Source: Candidatus Binatus sp. (lineage in GTDB: Bacteria > Desulfobacterota > Binatia > Binatales > Binataceae). From it: a DNA stretch of 64,000 nucleotides. The stretch covers positions 1-64,000 of the forward strand of contig NZ_DATCTO010000101.1 in the NCBI RefSeq assembly GCF_036567905.1, read 5' to 3'. A model generated the notes under the pieces. It was not told the origin of the DNA, made no database searches, and saw only the letters and a list, made by a program, of their open reading frames with translations. Below are positions 19,954-28,529 of the stretch, piece after piece (position 1 is the first letter of the stretch; each line of letters begins with the position of its first letter). Position numbers and translations under genes: made by a program.

Positions 19954-21549
19954 ATGGCGGAAACTTTCCGTGTCCTTTTAAGCGACTCGCTTGCGGCGCA
20001 GGGGATCGAGGTCCTCAAGCGCTTTCCGCAGCTACAGTTCGACATCAAGACCGGCCTCAAGCCCGCGGAGTTGGCGAAAATAATCGCGCCCTACGACGCG
20101 CTGCTGATTCGCAGCGGCACCCGCGTCACCCGCGAAGTAATCGATGCCGCCACGTCGCTCAAAGTGATCGGGCGCGCGGGCGTTGGGGTCGACAACGTCG
20201 ATATCGAAGCGGCAACGCGCCGCGGAATCGTCGTGATGAACAGCCCGACCGGCAACAGCGTCACGACCGCGGAGCACGCGATCACCATGATGATGGCGCT
20301 GGCTCGGCATATTCCAGCCGCCAACGCCTCGATCCGAGCCGGCAAATGGGAGCGCGGCAAATTCACCGGCGCCGAGATATGCAACAAAACGCTGGGCGTG
20401 GTCGGCCTCGGTAACATCGGCCGGATCGTCGCCGACCGCGCTCTTGGGCTCAAGATGAAAGTGATCGGCTATGATCCGATCCTGACGGCTGAGGCTGCCG
20501 CGCGCATCGGCGTTGCGCTTGTCAGCCTCGATGAGCTTTTTGCGAGCGCCGACTTCATCACCGTCCACACCCCCCTGACCGACGATACGAGGGGCCTGGT
20601 GGGCGCGGCGGCATTCGCAAAGATGAAGAAGGGCGTGCGAATAATCAACTGCGCCCGCGGTGGTATCGTCGATGAAGGCGCGCTCGCCGAGGCGCTGAAA
20701 TCCGGCAAGGTCGCGGGCGCCGCGCTGGACGTGTTCGTCGAGGAACCACCTCCCGCCAACCATCCGCTGCTCCAGTTCGACAACGTGATCGCAACGCCGC
20801 ACCTCGGCGCCGCCACCGACGAGGCGCAGGTCCAGGTCTCGGTCGATATCGCGCATCAAGTGGCCGACTTCCTGATCGAAGGCACCATTCGGCAGGCGGT
20901 TAACATCCCGGCGCTATCCACCAAGGAACTCGAAATACTGGGGCCTCATCTAAGGCTTGGCGAAAAACTGGGCAGACTTGCCGCGCAACTGATCACCGAC
21001 GCGCCCACCGAGCTGACGCTGGCGTTTGGCGGTGAAGCCGCGAATCTCAAGCCCGACGCGATCACCGCCGCGGTTCTAAAGGGATTGATGAGCGGCTTCC
21101 TCGACGAGGATTTGAATTACGTCAACGCGCCGTTTATCGCTCGCGAACGCGGAATCAGGATTATCGAAACACGCTCGCGCGAAGTCACTGATTACGTCAA
21201 CACCCTGACGCTCACGGTTCGTACCGGCGCCGGTGAGCACGAAGTCTCCGGCGCCGTGCTCGGAAATCGCGTGCTGCGCCTGACCGGGATCGACGGCTAC
21301 CGCGTCGAGGCGGTGCCCGAGGGCTACTTTCTCATGCTGCATAATCGCGACGTTCCCGGAGTGGTCGGCGCGGTGGGCACGATGCTCGGGCAGGCGGGAA
21401 TAAATATTGGCGGACTGGAGCTTGGCCGCGATCGCGTGGGTGGAACCGCGCTCAGCATTTTCGCGGTGGATGAACCCGTGCCGGGCGCCGTCCTCGATCG
21501 GCTCAAGACCCTGCCCGCAATTACAGCGGCGTCGCTGCTCAAGCTCTGA
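19954..21549 (+). CDS. serA: D-3-phosphoglycerate dehydrogenase SerA (long form)
   Basis: First step of serine synthesis. 531 aa: substrate domain, NAD domain with VVGLGNIGRIV near residue 150, the catalytic Arg in NCARGGIVDE, and the His in TPHLGAATDEAQ, then the intervening ASB-type domain and a C-terminal ACT domain (from about residue 455) that normally binds serine for feedback inhibition. The start follows the aminotransferase stop by 6 bp, so the two are co-transcribed, with purA 80 bp after. Confidence 0.97.
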   Translation: MAETFRVLLSDSLAAQGIEVLKRFPQLQFDIKTGLKPAELAKIIAPYDALLIRSGTRVTREVIDAATSLKVIGRAGVGVDNVDIEAATRRGIVVMNSPTGNSVTTAEHAITMMMALARHIPAANASIRAGKWERGKFTGAEICNKTLGVVGLGNIGRIVADRALGLKMKVIGYDPILTAEAAARIGVALVSLDELFASADFITVHTPLTDDTRGLVGAAAFAKMKKGVRIINCARGGIVDEGALAEALKSGKVAGAALDVFVEEPPPANHPLLQFDNVIATPHLGAATDEAQVQVSVDIAHQVADFLIEGTIRQAVNIPALSTKELEILGPHLRLGEKLGRLAAQLITDAPTELTLAFGGEAANLKPDAITAAVLKGLMSGFLDEDLNYVNAPFIARERGIRIIETRSREVTDYVNTLTLTVRTGAGEHEVSGAVLGNRVLRLTGIDGYRVEAVPEGYFLMLHNRDVPGVVGAVGTMLGQAGINIGGLELGRDRVGGTALSIFAVDEPVPGAVLDRLKTLPAITAASLLKL

Positions 21550-21629
21550 ATTTATTTTGCGCGCGGGACATTTCAGCCCGACAGGTGCGCGCGCAGGCCG
21601 GCGAAAATGACGCCGGCCGGGGAAAAGAC

Positions 21630-22925
21630 ATGAAGACAGTGGCCGTGGTCGGCACGCAGTGGGGGGACGAGGGCAAGGGCAAAATCGTCGATATGCTCGC
21701 GGCCGACGCCGATGTGGTCGTCCGCTTCCAGGGCGGAAACAACGCGGCTCACACGCTGGTGGTCGGCGGCAAGAAATTTGTGCTGCGGCTGGTGCCCGCC
21801 GGCGCGCTCCATCCCGGCAAGGCTTGCGTAATCGGCAACGGCCTGGTCGTCAATCCGCTGGCATTGCTCGGCGAAATGGCAGACCTCAAGCGCAGCGGCC
21901 ATCTCGCCGACGATAGTTTGCTCAAGATCAGTTACGAAGCGCACATGGTGATGCCGTATCATCTCGCGATCGATCTCGCTCGCGAGGCGCGCCTGGGCAA
22001 GCGCGCGATCGGCACGACCGGATTCGGAATCGGCCCGGCGTACGAAGACAAGATGGCTCGGGTGGGATTGCGCTTCGAAGATCTGCTCGATTTCAAATTT
22101 TTCGCGGAGAAACTCCGCCGCAATATCGTCGAGAAGAACGCGTACCTGAAAGCAATGCTCAAGGCCAAGCCGATCAAGGCCGACGAAACCATCGACGCGA
22201 TGAAAAAAGCGCGCCGCCGGCTGCTCCCGCATCTGTGCGACACCGGCGCGTTCGTGAGCGAGGCGATCGATTCCGGCAAGCGCGTCCTCTTCGAGGGCGC
22301 CCACGGCACGATGCTCGACATCGATCACGGCACCTATCCGTACGTGACCTCGTCGAATTGCGTCGCCAGCGCAGTCTTCAGCGGCACCGGCATCGGGCCG
22401 GGCAATCTCGAAGCGGTGCTCGGCATCAGCAAGGGATATACGACACGAGTCGGGGCGGGACCCTTTCCGAGCGAGTTCACCGGCTATCTCGCCGATTCGC
22501 TGCGCGAAGAAGGCGATGAGTTCGGCAGCGCCACCGGGCGTCCCAGGCGGATCGGATGGTTCGACGCCGTGCTGGCCCGTTACACCGCTCGCGTCAATGG
22601 GATGTGGGCGCTCGCGCTTACCAAGCTCGACGTTTTGACCGGGATCGATCCGGTCAGAATTTGCGTCGGCTACATCGTCAAGGGGAAACGCTACGACGAC
22701 ATGCCGCCGTCGCATCGGATGCTGATCAACGCCAAGCCGATCTTCGAAGAGATGCCGGGATGGAGCGAGAGCCCGGCGGGCGCGCGCCGGCTTGCCGAAT
22801 TGCCCGCGGGCGTGCGCCGCTACGTCGAACGAATCAGCGCGCTGGTTGGTGTGCCGATTGCGATGATCGGCGTCGGCAAGGAGCGCGAAGCGACCATCGT
22901 GGTGCGCAACCCCTTCGCCGACTAG
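21630..22925 (+). CDS. purA: Adenylosuccinate synthetase PurA
   Basis: Joins IMP and aspartate using GTP in AMP synthesis. The P-loop-like start TQWGDEGKGK and the FQGGNNAAHTLV segment are intact, as are IGTTGFGIGPAYEDK and the C-terminal GVPIAMIGVGKER. The start was placed at ATG 21630 (MKTVAVVGTQWGD), preceded by GGGGAAAAG, giving 431 aa, the standard length. An upstream ATG at 21585 adds 15 residues unlike the family. Confidence 0.97.
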   Translation: MKTVAVVGTQWGDEGKGKIVDMLAADADVVVRFQGGNNAAHTLVVGGKKFVLRLVPAGALHPGKACVIGNGLVVNPLALLGEMADLKRSGHLADDSLLKISYEAHMVMPYHLAIDLAREARLGKRAIGTTGFGIGPAYEDKMARVGLRFEDLLDFKFFAEKLRRNIVEKNAYLKAMLKAKPIKADETIDAMKKARRRLLPHLCDTGAFVSEAIDSGKRVLFEGAHGTMLDIDHGTYPYVTSSNCVASAVFSGTGIGPGNLEAVLGISKGYTTRVGAGPFPSEFTGYLADSLREEGDEFGSATGRPRRIGWFDAVLARYTARVNGMWALALTKLDVLTGIDPVRICVGYIVKGKRYDDMPPSHRMLINAKPIFEEMPGWSESPAGARRLAELPAGVRRYVERISALVGVPIAMIGVGKEREATIVVRNPFAD

Positions 22926-22932
22926 GTCGTTG

Positions 22933-23112
22933 CTAGCGGTTCAACAGCTCGGCGAATTCCCGCCTGGTCGCCAAGCTCGCTTCTATCGCTTCTCGGATGT
23001 TCGCGAGAGCTTCGGCTTCGGTCCGGCCTTGGGACAGGCATCCCGGAAGAGCCGGGCACTCCACGACGACAAAGCCGGCTTCATCGCGTTCGAGCGTCAC
23101 CAGAAACTTCAT
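22933..23112 (-). CDS. HicB-like small protein (orphan antitoxin type)
   Basis: 59 aa. The sequence MKFLVTLERDEAGFVVVECPALPGC, with SQGRTEAEALANIREAIEA after it, is the partial RNase H-like fold of HicB antitoxins. There is no DNA-binding tail and no adjacent hicA (a short double-stranded-RNA-binding toxin), so it appears solitary. It is convergent with purA, with 7 bp between stop codons. Solitary HicB-like proteins are common and may be nutrient or stress regulators rather than antitoxins. Confidence 0.8.
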   Translation of the reverse strand: MKFLVTLERDEAGFVVVECPALPGCLSQGRTEAEALANIREAIEASLATRREFAELLNR

Positions 23113-23158
23113 GATTTCACTCTAGCACATGGAATCCGGCAACCAATCTGCGTGCCCC

Positions 23159-24358
23159 CTACCCTGCGCAAACCGCCGCGAGGCTCGAGAGCGCGACACC
23201 GCGGCGTCCCTGCCTCAGGTCATTGCGATCGAACCCGTTGGTTGTGTACCCGATCGAAATTCCCGTCGCCGGATCGGCCCATCCGATCTGTCCGCCCGCG
23301 CCACCGTGTCCGAATGCCAGCGCCGAGTTGGTCTTGCCGAAGCCGCGATAGTTCGCCAGCCCGTCGCCTCCGGCCACGACAACTCCCAGCGCGCGGTTGC
23401 ACTTGACGCCGAAAATCGGATCCTTGTAATCGCCCGAGCGCACGCGCAACGCGTCCTTGAGCGCTTCAGGCTTGATGATCAGCGCACCGTTGGCGCCGCG
23501 ATTATGCAGCAAGCCCTGGTAGAACAGCGCCAGGTCGCCCGCCGTCATAATTCCGCCGCCGCCCGGCACGCCGGCTTCCATCACATTGGGCCGGTTGAAG
23601 CCGAGGACCGCCTCCTCGGTAACTTCGGTTTCCGGCATCGCGGGCAGGCCGAGCTTCTTCCGTTCCTCGTCGGACAGGGCCTCTCCGACGTAGCAAAGCT
23701 GCGCAACCCGGTGATGATACTCGCGCGGCAATCCAACCCGCAGCTCCGGCAGTCCGAGCGGCGTTGCAATCCGCTCATGCACAAACTGGCGGAAGTCCTT
23801 GCCCGTGCGGCGCTCGATTATCTCCGCGATTACCCAGAAGCCCGAGGTCGGATGGTATTCGAATTTGCTGCCCACCGGCCATTCCAGCCGCCACTTGGCG
23901 AATCGCTCGAGCCGCTTGCTCCTGTCCAGCCACTCGTTCTGCGGATACGGCGCGTTGGGAAATCCTCCCACGTGGAGCAGAACCTGCTCGACGGTCATCG
24001 TGTCCTTACCATTGGTGCCGAACTCGGGGACGATCTCCGCGACGCGCTCGCCCGGATTCAGTTTGCCTTCGCCGATCAGAATCCACGACGCCGCCGACAT
24101 GATCGCCTTGGTGCACGAGAAGATCGTGTAGAGCGTGTCGTTGGTTGCCGGCTTTTCGCTTCCACCCTGGACTGCGCGTCCGACCGTGCGCATCGCGCCG
24201 ATTTTCCCGTTGCGGGCGATCGCGATTTGGGTCGATGGCAGCAAGCCATCCTTGACTTCGCGTTCGGCACGATTGAAAAGGGCTTCGACTTTTTCAGGAT
24301 CGAGGCCGACTTCGCGTGGACTGTCAGCAAAATGACTTTGCGCGGGCATCGCGGGCAC
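23159..24358 (-). CDS. Serine hydrolase, beta-lactamase class C/EstB type
   Basis: 399 aa, penicillin-binding-protein-like fold. The nucleophile motif SxxK is SCTK (Ser81, Lys84) in IFSCTKAIMSA. The second motif reads YHPTSG in place of YxN, and the third, HGGAGGQIGW, replaces KTG with HGG, as in esterases of family VIII. No signal peptide is seen, so it is probably cytoplasmic. This favours an esterase, or an amidase, over a true beta-lactamase. Confidence 0.87.
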   Translation of the reverse strand: MPAMPAQSHFADSPREVGLDPEKVEALFNRAEREVKDGLLPSTQIAIARNGKIGAMRTVGRAVQGGSEKPATNDTLYTIFSCTKAIMSAASWILIGEGKLNPGERVAEIVPEFGTNGKDTMTVEQVLLHVGGFPNAPYPQNEWLDRSKRLERFAKWRLEWPVGSKFEYHPTSGFWVIAEIIERRTGKDFRQFVHERIATPLGLPELRVGLPREYHHRVAQLCYVGEALSDEERKKLGLPAMPETEVTEEAVLGFNRPNVMEAGVPGGGGIMTAGDLALFYQGLLHNRGANGALIIKPEALKDALRVRSGDYKDPIFGVKCNRALGVVVAGGDGLANYRGFGKTNSALAFGHGGAGGQIGWADPATGISIGYTTNGFDRNDLRQGRRGVALSSLAAVCAG

Positions 24359-24410
24359 TCCTTGCGTTTGAATTCCAGTCTTCGGGATATAACACGCCGC
24401 CGCCGATTCG

Positions 24411-25325
24411 TCATTCGGAAGCGATCCGCACCGGAGCTTGCGACGATATCCACCCGGCCCTGCCCGGCAGCGTCGTCCGAATGACTTCGCATACCGGCAA
24501 TTCCGCGCGATTCAGCCGCGCCGCGACCTCGCGCAGTTGCACGAACTTCGCGCCCCGCTGCTTCAGCCCGCGGACCAGGGCGGTGAAGCCCTCGAGCTGT
24601 CCCATCCCTTCGGTCTCGGCGTGAATGGTGTGCACGTTGAGCGCATCGGGCTTGCACAGCGTGAGAAAGAAATCGCGCACCGCGCCGTCATCGGGCAATT
24701 CTCGCCGTCCCATTACCTCGTCGAGGGTCGGCAAGGTGGTCGGGATTTCCGGCGTCGCGAGCACCCGCCCCTGGACGATGCACCGGTACGGCGCGATTCC
24801 TCGCGTGTCGCTGCGATAGTCGAGCGCCATCGCGTCCAGCGCGACCAGCGCCGCATCGTTGGTGCGCCATCCGGGCGCGGCGAAACTGCGCGGCGCTTCA
24901 CCAAGGATCGCGCGGTATGCCTCAAACGCGTCGCCCAGTTCGTTGCGTATTCCGGACTCGCCGATTTTATCGAGCTGATCCTGCCATCGCACGTGATCGT
25001 AGCCATGCACGCCGATCTCGAAGCCATGCGCCTTCAGGTCGCGGATAATCCCGGGGAACGACAGCGCGATCGGCCGCGACGGCAGAATCGTCCCCGAAAG
25101 AATCGTACGCGCGCCGTACATCGAGACGGCGCTGGTGCGGAACATCTTCGACAGGAACCCGCGATTTCGAAACACCCGCAGGATTGCGCGCCCCGAGTTG
25201 TCCGGGCCCATCGCGATATAAAAGCTCGCGGCGACGCCCTCGCTGGCGAGCATCGAGGCCAGCCGCGGCACGCCCAGTTCGAGGCCCTGATGGGTATCGA
25301 CGTCGATCTTTAACGCGACTTCCAA
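24411..25325 (-). CDS. arnD: ArnD-type polysaccharide deacetylase (4-deoxy-4-formamido-L-arabinose-phospho-undecaprenol deformylase)
   Basis: 304 aa. Strong ArnD-specific features: KIDVDTHQG at the start (the catalytic Asp and metal Asp), AMGPDNSGRAILRVFR, then FLSKMFRTSAVSMYGARTILSGT, and the metal histidines in IGVHGYDHVRWQ. ArnD removes the formyl group from the undecaprenyl-linked sugar so that aminoarabinose can be flipped and transferred. Last gene of the minus-strand arn run (arnC-formyltransferase-dehydrogenase-arnD), with 30-bp spacing from the previous gene. Confidence 0.92.
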   Translation of the reverse strand: MEVALKIDVDTHQGLELGVPRLASMLASEGVAASFYIAMGPDNSGRAILRVFRNRGFLSKMFRTSAVSMYGARTILSGTILPSRPIALSFPGIIRDLKAHGFEIGVHGYDHVRWQDQLDKIGESGIRNELGDAFEAYRAILGEAPRSFAAPGWRTNDAALVALDAMALDYRSDTRGIAPYRCIVQGRVLATPEIPTTLPTLDEVMGRRELPDDGAVRDFFLTLCKPDALNVHTIHAETEGMGQLEGFTALVRGLKQRGAKFVQLREVAARLNRAELPVCEVIRTTLPGRAGWISSQAPVRIASE

Positions 25326-25355
25326 ATGTAGCGACTGCGCGGACGCGGCCCGCGC

Positions 25356-26327
25356 CTAAGAACTCATCTCTTTGCGGAACCAGTCCATCGAGATTTTCAC
25401 GCCATCGCGCAGGTTCACCTTCGGCGTGACCCCCAGCAACGTGCGCATCTTGGTATTGTCCGGAACGCGGCGAGGGATGTCCTCGTAGCTGTTGCCGTAC
25501 ACTTCCTCCTGGGTCACGAACTTGATCTTCGATTTCGTTTTCGTTGGCCCAAACAACTCGAGCATCAGTTTGGCGAACTCGAGCACCGTCGTCTCGACAT
25601 CGACGCCGATGTTAATCGCCTGCCCATCCGCCGCGGGATTCACTCCCGCCTGCACGGTTGCCTCGATCGCATCGGTTACGTAGGTGAAGCATCGCGTCTG
25701 CAATCCGTCGCCAACCACGGTCAAGTCCGCGCCGCGCAGCAGTTGACCCATGAAGATCGTAAACAGCCGGCCCACATCAACCTTGTCCAGCCGCGGACCG
25801 TACACGTTGAAATAGCGCATGATCGTAACCGGCAGGCCGAGCTTGTGATACGCGAAACAGAAATGCTCGCCGACGGCCTTCGACGTCGAGTAGCACCAGC
25901 GATCGATGCTGGTGGCCCCGAGCACGCGATCGTCGTCCTCGCGCCACGGCACCTTGGGGTTGCGGCCGTACACCTCGGAGGTCGAGCTGAACGCGACCCG
26001 CTTGTTATGCTTGTAGGCGGCCTTCAGCACGTTCTGCGTGCCGTTTACGTTTACGTTGAGCGTTTCGTAGGGATCGGCGACGTAGTGCTCGACGCCGACG
26101 ACGGCCGCGAGATGGTAAATAAGATCGACCTTCGAGACCAGGCTGTCGATCAACTCGAGGTTGAAGACTGAATCGTGCACGTAATGAAAGCGCGAGTTGT
26201 CCAGCAGGTGACGCACCTTGGCGATCGAGCCGGTGTCGAGCACAAAGACCTCGTCGCCTCGCGCAATGAACGCATCCGAAAGATGTGACCCGAGAAATCC
26301 GGCGCCGCCGGTGATCAGAACCCGCAT
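25356..26327 (-). CDS. NAD-dependent sugar epimerase/decarboxylase (stand-alone ArnA C-terminal-type domain)
   Basis: 323 aa, extended SDR. Nucleotide loop GGAGFLGSH (residues 7-15), catalytic Ser/Glu in SSTSEVYG, Tyr146 and Lys150 (YSTSK), and NVYGPRLD, which resembles ArnA's C-terminal decarboxylase. In the classical pathway, ArnA fuses this UDP-glucuronate decarboxylase to a formyltransferase; here they are separate genes 15 bp apart, so this is a natural split version. A plain UDP-xylose synthase role is possible, but the arn neighbours favour ArnA. Confidence 0.85.
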   Translation of the reverse strand: MRVLITGGAGFLGSHLSDAFIARGDEVFVLDTGSIAKVRHLLDNSRFHYVHDSVFNLELIDSLVSKVDLIYHLAAVVGVEHYVADPYETLNVNVNGTQNVLKAAYKHNKRVAFSSTSEVYGRNPKVPWREDDDRVLGATSIDRWCYSTSKAVGEHFCFAYHKLGLPVTIMRYFNVYGPRLDKVDVGRLFTIFMGQLLRGADLTVVGDGLQTRCFTYVTDAIEATVQAGVNPAADGQAINIGVDVETTVLEFAKLMLELFGPTKTKSKIKFVTQEEVYGNSYEDIPRRVPDNTKMRTLLGVTPKVNLRDGVKISMDWFRKEMSS

Positions 26328-26342
26328 GTGACCTCCAAGAGA

Positions 26343-27281
26343 CTAATCGAATAGAATATTATCTTTGACGCGCCCGGCCTCGGAAAGAGCCTCGCGGGCA
26401 GCGCCTTCGGCGCCACCCTCGAACTGCGCAATTTTCAGGATTACGCTGCCCTCGCCGGCCGCGATTTCAAGCGCGCCGTCCGCCGTTTCGCGCACGACCC
26501 GCCCGGGCTCCCCGAGCACTGCGTTTTCTGCGCCAATTTTCGCTTCCCATACCAGCAGCTTTCGCCCGCCGACGAAACAGAACGCGCCGGGGTACGGATG
26601 CGTCACGGCGCGGACGAGATTGAAGATCCTTCGGGCCGGCCATCGCCAGTCTATCCGTCCGTCCTGCGGCTTTCTGCGCCCGAAGTAACTACCCTTCGAG
26701 ATATCCATTTTTCGCCGCGGCGCAGTGCCGGCGACGATCTTTGGATGCAGCTCGGTTATCAGCTCGACGCCCAGCGGCACCAGCTTGCGATATAGCGTCA
26801 GCGCGTTGTCGCTGTCGTCGATCGCAACCGCACGCTGCCCGACGATATCTCCGGCGTCGGCGCGCGCAACCATCTGATGCAACGTGACGCCCGCCTCGCG
26901 TTCTCCATTCACCAGCATCCAGTTCACCGGCGCGCGACCGCGATACGCCGGCAGCAATGACCCGTGCAGATTGAAGGCGCCCAGCGGCGCAACCGCGAGC
27001 ACGCTCTCGGGAATCAGATGGCGGTAGTAGAAGGAATAAATTACCGCCGGCTTCAATGCGCCGATCCCGGCCGCCGACCCTGAGCCGGCGCCGTCATCGG
27101 TGTGCACCGGGACGCCGTGCTGTGCGGCCAGTTCCGCGCACGATCGCCACCAAATCTCTTCATGCGAATCGTCGCAATGAGTGAACAGCGCGGCGATCGG
27201 CGCGCCCATTTTCAGCAACGCCTCCATGCACGCGTAACCCATCTCATGGTACGCGAACAGCACGCAGACGGCGGATTTCAC
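26343..27281 (-). CDS. UDP-sugar formyltransferase (stand-alone ArnA N-terminal-type)
   Basis: Formyltransferase that uses N10-formyl-THF. The start was placed at GTG 27281 because the sequence from there (VKSAVCVLFAYHEMGY) aligns with the ArnA start; an ATG at 27404 gives a 41-residue leader of low complexity that overlaps arnC. The catalytic Asn/His lie in FNLHGSLLPAYRGRAPVNW and the Asp in ADAGDIVGQ. The C-terminal OB-fold part (about 60 residues) is present. It formylates UDP-Ara4N in the arn pathway. Confidence 0.88.
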   Translation of the reverse strand: MKSAVCVLFAYHEMGYACMEALLKMGAPIAALFTHCDDSHEEIWWRSCAELAAQHGVPVHTDDGAGSGSAAGIGALKPAVIYSFYYRHLIPESVLAVAPLGAFNLHGSLLPAYRGRAPVNWMLVNGEREAGVTLHQMVARADAGDIVGQRAVAIDDSDNALTLYRKLVPLGVELITELHPKIVAGTAPRRKMDISKGSYFGRRKPQDGRIDWRWPARRIFNLVRAVTHPYPGAFCFVGGRKLLVWEAKIGAENAVLGEPGRVVRETADGALEIAAGEGSVILKIAQFEGGAEGAAREALSEAGRVKDNILFD

Positions 27282-27345
27282 AGTCGCGCCAGATGCGGCG
27301 CTCGAGCGGTTGGACTCCACGGTTGATCGCTGGCCGGCTTCGCCG

Positions 27346-28314
27346 TCAGTTGCGGTCCGGCGCCGGCCCAACTTGGGAATCAACCGGCTGGCCTTCGCCT
27401 CCATGCACCGCTCGCACGATGTAAGTGGGGCGGTGGCGCACTTCTACATAGATACGCCCGGCGTATTCGCCGATAAGTCCGAGCGCCAGGAATATCATCC
27501 CGACGAAAAAGAACAGGATCGCGAACAGCGTCCACAGTGCGCCCTCTTCTTGCGGGCCGTAGATCAGCCGATGCGCAACCAGCACCATCGCCATCATTAC
27601 GGCCAGCACCGAAATCCCTATCCCGGTCATGCTCAGCATCTGGATCGGAACCAGAGAAAATCCGGTAATCAGGTTGAGACTGAGTTTCGCCAGCCCCCAG
27701 AGATTGTACTTCGACTTGCCACCGGCGCGATCGTCGTGGCCGACCGGGATTTCCGCGACTCGCTTGGCGAACGTGTTGGCCAGCGCGGGAACGAACGCCG
27801 CCTTCTCGTCGCACTCGACCACGGTATCGACGATGTGCCGCCGGTACGCACGCAGCATGCATCCGTAATCGTGCATCGGTACGCCGACGATCAGCGACGT
27901 CAGGCGGTTGTGCAGGCGTGACGCGTAGCGCCGATACGCCTGATCGTGACGTTCCTCGCGCCATCCGCCCACCACGTCGTTGCCTTCATCGATCGCCGCA
28001 ATCAACCGCGGAATTTCCTCCGGGGGATTTTGCAGGTCCGCGTCGAGCGTGACGACTATCTCGCCGCGCGATTGCCGGAAGCCCGCGAGGATCGCCGAAT
28101 GCTGTCCGAAATTGCGCGCCAACTCGACGACCCGCACGCGGCCCTCTTCGCCCGCCGCAATTTCACGAAGGATGCCGAGAGAATCGTCGTGCGAGCCGTC
28201 ATCGATAAAAACCGCCTCCCATGGACGGCCCAGACCTTCGAGAACCGGCTTGAGGCGCGACCAAAGCGACTTAAGGTTCGCGGATTCGTTGAACACCGGC
28301 ACAACCACCGACAC
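27346..28314 (-). CDS. arnC: ArnC-type undecaprenyl-phosphate glycosyltransferase
   Basis: Family GT2 enzyme that would attach formamido-arabinose to undecaprenyl phosphate. Marks: VSVVVPVFNES at the start, VTLDADLQNPPEE (DxD metal motif), HDYGCMLRAYRR and two C-terminal membrane helices (FSLVPIQMLSMTGIGI and LFAILFFFVGMIFLALGLI). The start was placed at GTG 28314; the open frame extends to 28524, only 5 bp from the start of divergent arnT, which would leave no promoter room. If so, the 215-bp gap holds both promoters. Confidence 0.85.
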   Translation of the reverse strand: MSVVVPVFNESANLKSLWSRLKPVLEGLGRPWEAVFIDDGSHDDSLGILREIAAGEEGRVRVVELARNFGQHSAILAGFRQSRGEIVVTLDADLQNPPEEIPRLIAAIDEGNDVVGGWREERHDQAYRRYASRLHNRLTSLIVGVPMHDYGCMLRAYRRHIVDTVVECDEKAAFVPALANTFAKRVAEIPVGHDDRAGGKSKYNLWGLAKLSLNLITGFSLVPIQMLSMTGIGISVLAVMMAMVLVAHRLIYGPQEEGALWTLFAILFFFVGMIFLALGLIGEYAGRIYVEVRHRPTYIVRAVHGGEGQPVDSQVGPAPDRN

Positions 28315-28529
28315 CAATCCGCTCGCCGCTCGCGATACGGCCGAAGCGCCTCGAATCGGTGATATTTTGCCCGGGAAGCTCAAAGAACGTGCGCGACCTG
28401 ACCGCCGGTCAATCCATGCGAAACCGCCGTCGCGTAAAGTGATTGTTGCAGACAGCCTCGGAGAATTAAAGATAGCGCCGGCCCGCCCCGGTTGACCGCG
28501 CCCGATCGCCTCGCGAGACTGCATCGACG

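Noticed and set aside
23129-24484. 451-aa open frame antisense to the beta-lactamase-like gene
   Set aside because: Runs across the hydrolase, with no recognisable domain and no start context.
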